DNA from: Acidobacteriaceae bacterium KBS 83
GTDB taxonomy: Bacteria; Acidobacteriota; Terriglobia; Terriglobales; Acidobacteriaceae
Direction: 5' to 3'
Assembly (NCBI GenBank): GCA_000381585.1
Contig: KB906735.1
Coordinates: forward strand, 418,836-482,835
Length of the DNA: 64,000 nt
In this document: one piece after another, positions 47,040 to 54,215 of the stretch
How positions within the stretch are numbered: the stretch's first letter is position 1
How the letters are laid out: each line of letters starts with the position of its first letter
Notes under the pieces: model-generated
Databases searched by the model: none
Told to the model about the DNA's origin: nothing
What the model saw: the letters and a program-made list of their open reading frames with translations, nothing else
Program-made: the position numbers and the translations under genes

Positions 47040-48955
47040 CTCCGTAAATATTGCCGGCAACCGTTGCAAACAATGCCCCCTCCCTGCTCCAACCTGCGTA
47101 TGCCCGTAAGGCAACACTGTCTAGGAGTGCATGTTGGGGTAGCGGAGATGGCCACGCCCGGCAGATTGGTGCAGATCCGTGATTCGCTATGGGGTTTTTG
47201 CCATATCCGGTTACGTAAAACCGCAACGCTTCTTGCAGGAAGGCGGAGATTGTCTGCTCCGCATGCGATCTCTTGCGAGGAGCTCAGTATGGTCTCGTAA
47301 CTATTTGCGACTGGAAGTGTTACCTCGGATTTTCCGGCATTGAAAGCCACTTCGATTGGCCCGCGGGTCATCCGTAACCACTTTTGTGTCTCGTCGAAGC
47401 TGACCCCGACATCCTGCAACTCCCCGCGGGTTAGGGCGCTCTCCTGTCGGCGTAAGACGATCAATCGCCGATACCAATCCAGCATCTCGGCATGCGAATC
47501 CCCGCCCAGTTCCTCCCATTGCAGCTTGGAACGCAGGAATGTCTCCTCGGCCTGTGGATCGGGCACCTCATCCGGGGACCAGCCGAACGCGACAAACTCG
47601 TTGCGCCGCCCCTCAGAAACCAGCCTTCCCAACTCCTTGTCCTGAAAATCGGTGAAGTACAGGAAGGGTGACGATGCTGCAAACTCCTCGCCGGCAAACA
47701 GCATAGGGACAAACGGACCCAGCAGCACCATGGCCGCGGCGATCTTGGCTCGCCCGATATCCAATAGCTGACTTAACCGCTCGCCTTGTGCGCGATTGCC
47801 CACCTGGTCATGGTTCTGGATGTAGCCAAGAAAGCGATCGCTCGGCAGTGCGACCACTGGACGGCCATGACTTCGCCTGCGATGCGGCGAATATTGGCCT
47901 TGGTAGACGAATACCTCTCGGATGGCCGTCGCGAGATGCGCCATGGGTCCGGCACCTCCGATGTCACCGAAGTCCTGGTAGTAGCCTCGGGTCTCGCCTG
48001 TCAACACAGACCAGAGGGCATGGTGGAAGTCATCACTCCACTGTGCGTCTAGTCCGTAGCCGCCAGCCTCGCGTGCCGTGACCAGCCGAGGATCGTTCAG
48101 GTCGCTCTCTGCAATCACAAGGTAGTGCCTGCCCGTGTGGTTGCTCAGGGCGCGCACCTCTTCTTCAAGCTGCTCAAGGAAATGCTTCGCCGAGCGATCG
48201 ATAAAAGCATGGACCGCATCGACACGCAGACCGTCAAAGTGGTAGTCACGCAACCACATCAGCGCGTTTTGGATGAAAAAATCGCGCACCTCCGCCGAAC
48301 CGGCGTCTTCAAAATTCACGGCCCCACCCCAGGGCGTCGTGTGCCGATCGGTGAGGTAGCCCCCGAACTTGCCCGTGTAGTTTCCGCTCGGCCCGAAGTG
48401 GTTGTAGACCACATCGATCAACACGGCCAGTCCGTGTCCATGCGCCGCATCTACGAATCGCCTGACGGCCTCCGGACCGCCATACGCTTCGTGCGGAGCG
48501 TACAGCGCCACGCCATCATAGCCCCATCCGCGAGCGCCCTCTGCCGCAGCCAGCGGCATCAGCCCGACGTGCGTGATGCCAAGATCGTGAAGGTAATTGA
48601 TACGGCTGATCGCTGCATCCAAGGTTCCCTCCGGAGTGAAAGTCCCCACATGCAGCTCGTAAATCACGCCACTGGCCAATGTCGGTGGTCGCCAGTCGTC
48701 GTCTTTCCATGAAAAGGCCGCGTGGTCCACCAACTCTGAAAGGCCATGAACGCCGTACGGCTGCCGTGCCGACTGCGGATCTGGCACCGGAGTCTCATCT
48801 TCATCCAGCAGAAAGCCATATCGCGACCCTGCACGAGCCTCGTTCACCGTCACCACCCACCAGTCGCCTGGTTCTCGCTCCATTGCGTATCGTTCACCAT
48901 CCACCACCACCGAGACGCGCCTTGCCCGCGGTCCCCAAACTCGAAACGTATGCAT
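46982..48955 (-). CDS. treZ: Malto-oligosyltrehalose trehalohydrolase, C-terminus probably frameshifted
   Basis: A GH13 enzyme that releases trehalose from maltooligosyl trehalose, the second step of the TreY-TreZ route. Seen: CBM48-like start (MHTFRVWGPRARRVSVVV); YELHVGTFTPEGTLDAAI; nucleophile Asp in DGLRVDAVHAFIDRS; acid Glu in LVIAESDLNDPRL; and YIQNHDQVGNRAQG. Start ATG 48955 follows TAAGGA. The family is usually about 580-600 residues and ends near RSVAVLR. Here the frame runs about 75 residues further in composition-poor sequence into the kinase gene. One extra A at the AAAA run 47217-47220 would restore a stop at 47211 and a 581-residue protein. TreY is not in the window. Confidence 0.88.
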   Translation of the reverse strand: MHTFRVWGPRARRVSVVVDGERYAMEREPGDWWVVTVNEARAGSRYGFLLDEDETPVPDPQSARQPYGVHGLSELVDHAAFSWKDDDWRPPTLASGVIYELHVGTFTPEGTLDAAISRINYLHDLGITHVGLMPLAAAEGARGWGYDGVALYAPHEAYGGPEAVRRFVDAAHGHGLAVLIDVVYNHFGPSGNYTGKFGGYLTDRHTTPWGGAVNFEDAGSAEVRDFFIQNALMWLRDYHFDGLRVDAVHAFIDRSAKHFLEQLEEEVRALSNHTGRHYLVIAESDLNDPRLVTAREAGGYGLDAQWSDDFHHALWSVLTGETRGYYQDFGDIGGAGPMAHLATAIREVFVYQGQYSPHRRRSHGRPVVALPSDRFLGYIQNHDQVGNRAQGERLSQLLDIGRAKIAAAMVLLGPFVPMLFAGEEFAASSPFLYFTDFQDKELGRLVSEGRRNEFVAFGWSPDEVPDPQAEETFLRSKLQWEELGGDSHAEMLDWYRRLIVLRRQESALTRGELQDVGVSFDETQKWLRMTRGPIEVAFNAGKSEVTLPVANSYETILSSSQEIACGADNLRLPARSVAVLRNRIWQKPHSESRICTNLPGVAISATPTCTPRQCCLTGIRRLEQGGGIVCNGCRQYLRRWLLAAFLPTPCFAKLSRR

Positions 48956-49084
48956 GCCCAATCGTCCTTAGCCGGATCCGATCAACACTCCGGTTGTTCG
49001 TTCACGGTTAGGATGCAGCATTGCGCAGCATTTCTTCACGCAACACATCCACCCAGGAGCCCAATTTCAACAATCTCAAGCAGC

Positions 49085-50005
49085 ATGGCAGTCTCCAGCG
49101 GTACGCAGGGACGCATCCGTGTCGGCATTTCCGGGTGGAATTATGCGCCGTGGCGCGGCGTCTTTTATCCTGAGCGTCTTCCCCACGCGCGCGAGCTCGC
49201 CTACGCCGCCGAGCGCTTCTCCACCATCGAGGTCAACGGCACGTTTTATTCTCTGCAGCGGCCTTCCAGTTTCGCCCGCTGGGCCGCCGCGACACCGGAT
49301 GACTTCGTCTTCAGCGTGAAGGGCTCCCGCTTCATTACTCACATGTTGCGTCTGCGCAATGTGGAGCAGGCGCTGGCGAACTTCTTCGCCTCAGGACTGC
49401 TCCTGCTCGGCCCTAAGCTTGGTCCCATCCTGTGGCAGTTCTCGCCGGACTTTGCCTTCAACGCCTCTCGGCTCGAAAGCTTTTTCCAGCTTCTCCCGCA
49501 ATCTACGACGGAGGCTGCGCAGCTCGGCCGCAGTCATGACAGCCGCGTCAAAGGCCGCGCCTACACGGAACCAGACGAAAACCGCCCCTTGCGCCATGCC
49601 ATCGAAATCCGCCACGACAGCTTCCTTACGGAGGATTTCATCAAGTTGCTGCGCCGTTACCGCATCGCACTCGTCTGTGCGGATACCGTGAGCTGGCCGC
49701 GACTCGTCGATGCGACTACTGATTTCGTCTACTGCCGTCTTCATGGCTCACGCGAACTCTACGCCAGCGGCTACGGACCGAAAGCCATCGCCACATGGGC
49801 GGATCGCATGGCAGCCTGGGCCGGCGGCAACCCGCCCAGCGGACCGCGTGTGTCACCATTCAGTCCCATCGAAACCCGCCCGCACGATGTGTACGTCTAC
49901 TTCGATAACGACATGAAGGTACGTGCTCCCGCGGACGCGCTAAGCCTGGAGCGACGGCTTGCAAAGCTGGGATTGGCGCAGCCATGGAACCCCTCACTTC
50001 CCTGA
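49085..50005 (+). CDS. DUF72 family protein
   Basis: A 306-residue DUF72 (YecE-like) protein with a TIM-barrel fold. Seen: IRVGISGWNYAPWRGVFYPE opening; TIEVNGTFYSLQRPSSFARW; FVFSVKGSRFITH; LGPILWQFSPDFAFN; HAIEIRHDSFL; and YVYFDNDMKVRAPADALSL at the end. The family is widespread and without a settled function. The frame is open back to 48746 but the extra residues have no ordinary composition and overlap the start of treZ, so I start at ATG 49085. It overlaps the next, convergent, gene by 12 bp at its 3' end. Confidence 0.88.
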   Translation: MAVSSGTQGRIRVGISGWNYAPWRGVFYPERLPHARELAYAAERFSTIEVNGTFYSLQRPSSFARWAAATPDDFVFSVKGSRFITHMLRLRNVEQALANFFASGLLLLGPKLGPILWQFSPDFAFNASRLESFFQLLPQSTTEAAQLGRSHDSRVKGRAYTEPDENRPLRHAIEIRHDSFLTEDFIKLLRRYRIALVCADTVSWPRLVDATTDFVYCRLHGSRELYASGYGPKAIATWADRMAAWAGGNPPSGPRVSPFSPIETRPHDVYVYFDNDMKVRAPADALSLERRLAKLGLAQPWNPSLP

Positions 50006-50395
50006 TTTAGTTTTCCTCTTGTGGGGCGGTTCGTACACTGCCCGCACCGCGTCCAGGTCTGGAAGCAGGACGGGATGCACCTCCGCAACAAGCCGTCCAG
50101 CCTGCACACCCGGATCGTTCTCGGCCAACCGAAGCGCCGCTTTATAGGTGGCAGCGGCGATAAGCAGCACGCCCGTGAACTCGCCTTCGTCCATCACCGG
50201 CCCAGCCGCTAGGTATCGGCCGGCTTCAGAGTGTTCACGCAGATAGGACAGTTGCCGTTGTATGAGTCCCGTCGCCTCCGGGCCCTCGGTTTCATTCCAG
50301 CGTGGACCGCGACGCAACAGGCCCAGGAAGTAGGGCTTCAGGTTCTTCGGCACATCGCGCATGCCCGTTTCCTTCGGACTCCGCTCTTCAGTCAT
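49994..50395 (-). CDS. YCII-related domain protein
   Basis: A 133-residue protein of the YCII/dimeric ferredoxin-like fold family (PYFLGLLRRGPRW, HSEAGRYLAAGPVMDEGEFT, AEVHPVLLPDLDAVRAVYEP). The AAGP-(M)-DEG turn is the usual family loop. Start ATG 50395 has GCGAGG just upstream; a TTG further up is less likely. Activity unknown. Its last 12 bp overlap the end of the DUF72 gene. Confidence 0.75.
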   Translation of the reverse strand: MTEERSPKETGMRDVPKNLKPYFLGLLRRGPRWNETEGPEATGLIQRQLSYLREHSEAGRYLAAGPVMDEGEFTGVLLIAAATYKAALRLAENDPGVQAGRLVAEVHPVLLPDLDAVRAVYEPPHKRKTKSGK

Positions 50396-50493
50396 CGCGC
50401 CTCGCAAGACTCCATCATGCCACCCAGCACGAGTGACGATCTGGTGACAAGGAATGTTGATCCATGCGCTATGATTTTCGAACCAGACCCATC

Positions 50494-51720
50494 ATGCTGC
50501 GCATACTGCTTCTGACCCTGACCAGCATCGCGTTTGCATGGAACCTCAACGCGCAACAACCTGCTCCCGGAACAAACAGAAAATTCGTCGGCTCGGCCGC
50601 GTGCAAGCCCTGTCACGAAGCGGCTTACAACGGCTGGCGCCAGACCCGCATGGCCAATGTCATCCGTGATCCGAAGCTGCATCCCGATGCGGTGCTCGGA
50701 GACTTCAACCATCCGGACCCGGTCCGCTCCTTCACGCTGGATCAGGTGGCGTTCGTTTACGGCAGCCGGTGGAAGCAGCGTTACTTCGAGAAGCGCGGGC
50801 GCGACTACTTTCCGCTCCCCGCGCAATGGGACATCCAGCACCGCAAGTGGCTGCCCTATCACGTCCCGGATGGAGCCGACTGGTGGACACAACACTACGG
50901 CAAGGCCAACACCGACCGCCCGACCGGCCCTACCTGCGATGGCTGCCACTCCGTCAACTACAACCTCGCCACCCGCGAGGTTACGGAATGGAACGTCGGC
51001 TGCGAGAAGTGCCATGGCCCCGGCAGCGAGCATGTCGCCCACCCCACGACCCAGAACATCATCAATCCGGACCGTCTTGACTATGTCCGCGGAAACGATG
51101 TGTGCATGCAGTGCCACACGCAGGGCAGGCCTGCCTCACTTCCCATACACGGTGAGTATCCAGACTGGCCCGTCGGTTATCTGCCTGGCGAACGACTCGC
51201 CGACGTCTGGAAACTCGAAGAAGCGAAATTGGGCACGCAGGACTTCTATTTTTTTCCGGATGGCAGCGCACACAAGAACCGCATGCAGGGCAATGATTTC
51301 ATTCAGAGCAATATGTACCATCGGGGGCTGCGCTGCTTCGACTGCCATCAGGTCCACAGCAACCGCAATCCATCCAATCTAATCGCGACGGGAAACCAGC
51401 TCTGCCTCAACTGCCACACGAAGGACAACCCAGCCGGCCTGAAAGGCACCGTTTCAGAACACACCCACCACGCCGAAGGCAGTCCGGGCAGTCAATGTAC
51501 CGCCTGCCACATGCCCCAAATCGCCCAGACTCTCGCCAATAAGCAGAATGGCGACGTCTTTGTCTCCAGCCACACCTTCCGCTTCCTTTCGCCGGCGCTG
51601 ACGGAGACGTCAGGCATCCCCAACCCATGCGTGAGCTGCCACAAAGATAAGACGAACGTATGGGCTGCGGGACAATTGCGCTCATGGAACAGTGCCAGTC
51701 CATGGCGAGTGGCAAACTGA
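50494..51720 (+). CDS. Exported octaheme cytochrome c
   Basis: About 408 residues with a Sec signal (MLRILLLTLTSIAFAWNLNA) and eight CXXCH haem-binding sites: CKPCH, CDGCH, CEKCH, CMQCH, CFDCH, CLNCH, CTACH and CVSCH. The first six are spread and the last two sit near the C-terminus. It is of the cytochrome c554 / nitrite- or tetrathionate-type multihaem class, but no family-defining active-site residue can be assigned by eye. Periplasmic electron transfer is the safe statement. Start is ATG 50494 or 50464. The alanyl-tRNA editing gene begins 31 bp after its stop. No cytochrome maturation genes are in the window. Confidence 0.88.
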   Translation: MLRILLLTLTSIAFAWNLNAQQPAPGTNRKFVGSAACKPCHEAAYNGWRQTRMANVIRDPKLHPDAVLGDFNHPDPVRSFTLDQVAFVYGSRWKQRYFEKRGRDYFPLPAQWDIQHRKWLPYHVPDGADWWTQHYGKANTDRPTGPTCDGCHSVNYNLATREVTEWNVGCEKCHGPGSEHVAHPTTQNIINPDRLDYVRGNDVCMQCHTQGRPASLPIHGEYPDWPVGYLPGERLADVWKLEEAKLGTQDFYFFPDGSAHKNRMQGNDFIQSNMYHRGLRCFDCHQVHSNRNPSNLIATGNQLCLNCHTKDNPAGLKGTVSEHTHHAEGSPGSQCTACHMPQIAQTLANKQNGDVFVSSHTFRFLSPALTETSGIPNPCVSCHKDKTNVWAAGQLRSWNSASPWRVAN

Positions 51721-51751
51721 TGGCATCTCCAAACCTTCTAAAATATCGCCT

Positions 51752-53068
51752 ATGCCAGCCAAGCGCCTCTACTATGCTGACGCAGCACTTACGCATTTCA
51801 CCGCCACGGTAACCGACATCCGCGAGCACTCCCGGATCGGCGGCACATCTCTGTGGCAGGTCGCACTCGATCGCACTGCCTTCTATCCCACCAGCGGAGG
51901 GCAACCCCACGACACTGGCGAGCTCACCGCGATGGCTCCCAGTGGCGCGCGGCTGGAGGCTTCCGTCGTCGATGTGGACGAGGACGAGCATGGTGAGGTC
52001 TGGCATCTGACTTCAAAGCCTTTGCTCGCCGGCACGCAAATCGAAGGACGCGTCGACTGGGCGCGCCGGCTGGATCACATGCAGCAGCACTCCGGCCAGC
52101 ACCTGCTTTCCGCCCTCTTCCACCAGGAGCTAGGCGCCCTCACTATCTCGTTTCATCTTGGTGACACGGTCTCGACCATCGATCTCAACACCGAGTCCCT
52201 GGAGCCAAAGCAGCTCGCGCACGTTGAGCAACTCGCCAACGCCATCGTTGAGGAAGGTCGGCCTGTGATTCAACGCATTGTCACCTCAGCCGATGCCGAG
52301 ACACTGTTCCAATCTGGAGCCCTCCGGAAGTTGCCGGTGCGCTCAGGCGACATCCGCCTCATCGTGATTCCTGAAACGGACGCACCAGGCAGGGATGGAG
52401 AGGGTGGCGCAAAACCGGACCTAGACGTGAATGCGTGTGGCGGCACTCACGTTAGTTCCACGAGTCAAATCGGCGCCGTTCTCATCCGCGGCACCGAGCG
52501 CATCCGCCAGGCCGTCCGGGTGAGCTTCCTGTGTGGAAATCGCGCCATCTCCGCGGCCCGCGCCGACGATGCCCTGCTTACCGGATTAGGCCGTGAGTTC
52601 TCCGTCGGCCGAGCGGACCTGCTTGCGGCGGCCAGCCGCCTCAAAACCGACGCCAAAGCCAGCGCCAAGGAGCTACAGGCACTGCGCGAGGAGCTTGCCA
52701 ACTACCACGCCGCGCGTCTGCTGGTCGAAGATCCACCGCACCACGATCTGCGCATCGTCCGGCGGGTCTTTTCCGATCGCGACGCTGACTACATCAAACT
52801 TTTGGCTAGCCGTGTCACCAGCGCGGCACCGCACACCATAGCCCTGCTCGCCTCTACACAGCAATCCCCGGCCACCGTAGTGATGGGATCGAGCAAGGAG
52901 TTGGGAAGGAATGCTGGCGAGTTGCTGCGCGCCGCGCTGGCCCAGTCAGGCGGCCGTGGCGGCGGGTCACCGACGTTGGCCCAAGGCCTGGTCTCTCGCG
53001 ATCAGCTCGACAGGATGCTCAACGGGTTGGAGGCGCTGCTGCGGTCAGGGCCGGTTCCAGCGGTCTAG
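51752..53068 (+). CDS. Alanyl-tRNA editing protein with DHHA1 domain (AlaX type)
   Basis: A 438-residue free-standing editing protein that removes wrongly attached Ser or Gly from tRNA-Ala. Seen: an AlaRS-like N-terminal fold (residues 1-85, [13 protein letters not shown]); zinc site histidines in [17 protein letters not shown]; the second zinc part in [13 protein letters not shown]; and a C-terminal DHHA1 domain ([14 protein letters not shown]) after a coiled linker. That is the AlaX-L (long) form. The ATG at 51752 fits the family; the frame opens at 51692 inside the cytochrome gene. A tRNA-Ala gene begins 64 bp after its stop. Confidence 0.9.
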   Translation: MPAKRLYYADAALTHFTATVTDIREHSRIGGTSLWQVALDRTAFYPTSGGQPHDTGELTAMAPSGARLEASVVDVDEDEHGEVWHLTSKPLLAGTQIEGRVDWARRLDHMQQHSGQHLLSALFHQELGALTISFHLGDTVSTIDLNTESLEPKQLAHVEQLANAIVEEGRPVIQRIVTSADAETLFQSGALRKLPVRSGDIRLIVIPETDAPGRDGEGGAKPDLDVNACGGTHVSSTSQIGAVLIRGTERIRQAVRVSFLCGNRAISAARADDALLTGLGREFSVGRADLLAAASRLKTDAKASAKELQALREELANYHAARLLVEDPPHHDLRIVRRVFSDRDADYIKLLASRVTSAAPHTIALLASTQQSPATVVMGSSKELGRNAGELLRAALAQSGGRGGGSPTLAQGLVSRDQLDRMLNGLEALLRSGPVPAV

Positions 53069-53131
53069 TCCCATTTCGCACCCGGCAGCGTTGCTGCTAT
53101 AGTTTGTGAGGCACTCCCGCCTATTGGTTGT

Positions 53132-53207
53132 GGGGCTATAGCTCAGCTGGGAGAGCGCATCGTTCGCAACGATGAGGTCGTCGGTTCGATCCCGACTAGC
53201 TCCACCA
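53132..53207 (+). tRNA. tRNA-Ala (anticodon CGC)
   Basis: A complete 76-nt cloverleaf with encoded CCA: acceptor GGGGCTA paired to TAGCTCC; D arm GCTC…GAGC; anticodon stem CATCG/CGATG with loop TTCGCAA, giving anticodon CGC for GCG codons; and T arm GTCGG TTCGATC CCGAC. The acceptor contains G3:U70, the identity mark for alanyl-tRNA synthetase, and discriminator A73. No terminator or flanking repeat that would mark an integration site is visible. Confidence 0.97.
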
Positions 53208-53255
53208 AAATCAAAAAAAGTAAGTTATTGGTGTAAAGCAGCTTGGCGTTCCGGG

Positions 53256-53540
53256 CTACTTTTCGATCTCTACGCCGCGCCAAAAGGCCATGTGATTTTT
53301 CACGTGCTTTGCCGCCGGCTTCGGATCGGGGTAATACCAAGCGGCATCCTGATTCTCCTGTCCGTCCACCACAAGGGTGTAATACCGTGCCTGTCCCTTC
53401 CAGGGACAGGTTGAGGTGGTCGAGCTGGGACGCAGAAATTCGCGGTTCACTGAGGCATCCGGGAAATACAGGTTCCCTTCTACAGTTTCTACTTGGTCAC
53501 TCTCCGCGATTACTTTGCCGTTCCAGGTCGCCTTCGCCAT
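53256..53540 (-). CDS. DUF427 family protein
   Basis: A 94-residue protein of the DUF427 family (MAKATWNGKVIAESDQVETV; GNLYFPDASVNREFL; STCPWKGQARYYTLVVDG; AAWYYPDPKPAAKHVKNHMA; FWRGVEIE). The family is a small beta-fold of unknown function, sometimes fused to or near other enzymes. The length is full for the family. No ribosome-binding site is obvious. It is transcribed opposite to the tRNA, ending 49 bp from it. Confidence 0.85.
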   Translation of the reverse strand: MAKATWNGKVIAESDQVETVEGNLYFPDASVNREFLRPSSTTSTCPWKGQARYYTLVVDGQENQDAAWYYPDPKPAAKHVKNHMAFWRGVEIEK

Positions 53541-53724
53541 GGTCTGTTGTCGCCTTCTTCAGGAGTCGCGCCCGGGCATTCCGCCACAAGCCACGCAGTA
53601 CAGTAACAGATTCTTCATGGCAAAGGCTTGCGGATCGCGCGGAAACCGCACGAGAGGACCTGCGAGCATAACGTCGGTCTCGATCTCCTGACCATTACAG
53701 GAAATTAGAGATATCGGACCGCAC
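53541..53724. other. Short intergenic stretch
   Basis: No recognised gene. A 68-codon minus-strand frame crosses it but lacks a start signal and overlaps the next gene. Confidence 0.4.
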
Positions 53725-54195
53725 TCAATCCGGTCGTTGAATATCGGCAAGGGGCGGGGCCTCACGCGCCGCCAGTCGCTTCTTCACTCGGACCTGCATC
53801 GCCTCAAGCTTCTGCCGGGCCGTACCGCTGCGTTCGACCAGCTTCTCAATCTGCACCATAAAGCCAGGCGCTTGCTTCCGGATTTCCCCCACGTAGGGCC
53901 AGAACTTGGCCGCAATGAAGAAGGGTTCAGTGCTGCAATCTAAAAACAGATCCGGCGCCAGAACCCCATGGTTGACCAGCGCCGCTGCCATCTCCCAGTA
54001 GGAGGTCACCTGGCGGAACCAGCAATTCGTCTCGGACCCGGCATCGTTGAGAACGATCTGAATCTCCTCCGCCGATGTGGGCCAAAACGCTCCTGTCATC
54101 CATGCGCGGGCCTTGCGCAGCTCCGGTTCCTGCCGCAGCTCATAGAGCTTCAGGATGGTCGCGGCATCTTCGCGCGCTGCAAGAGTGCTTTCCAT
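53725..54195 (-). CDS. Conserved-looking hypothetical protein, mostly helical
   Basis: A 156-residue protein (DAATILKLYELRQEPELRKA; WMTGAFWPTSAEEIQIVLND; WEMAAALVNHGVLAPDLFLD; LVERSGTARQKLEAMQVRVK). It looks real: sensible composition, charged helices and a clean start at 54195. It resembles unnamed acidobacterial proteins of DUF4760 type, but I cannot be sure of the family. No catalytic residue or membrane segment is apparent. It lies 20 bp downstream of topA in the same direction, so may be its operon partner. Confidence 0.7.
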   Translation of the reverse strand: MESTLAAREDAATILKLYELRQEPELRKARAWMTGAFWPTSAEEIQIVLNDAGSETNCWFRQVTSYWEMAAALVNHGVLAPDLFLDCSTEPFFIAAKFWPYVGEIRKQAPGFMVQIEKLVERSGTARQKLEAMQVRVKKRLAAREAPPLADIQRPD

Positions 54196-54215
54196 GATCG
54201 CTCCCTAAATCGCGG

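Noticed and set aside
48746-49084. N-terminal extension of the DUF72 protein
   Set aside because: Overlaps the beginning of treZ on the other strand and has repetitive His/Pro/Ser composition; the family start is at 49085.
53132-53255. tRNA-Ala as a possible integration site of a mobile element
   Set aside because: No integrase, no repeated tRNA 3' end and no foreign-looking genes beside it.
53559-53765. 68-codon minus-strand frame between DUF427 and the hypothetical protein
   Set aside because: No ribosome-binding site, overlaps the 53725-54195 gene, and no recognisable domain; could be real but I cannot support it.
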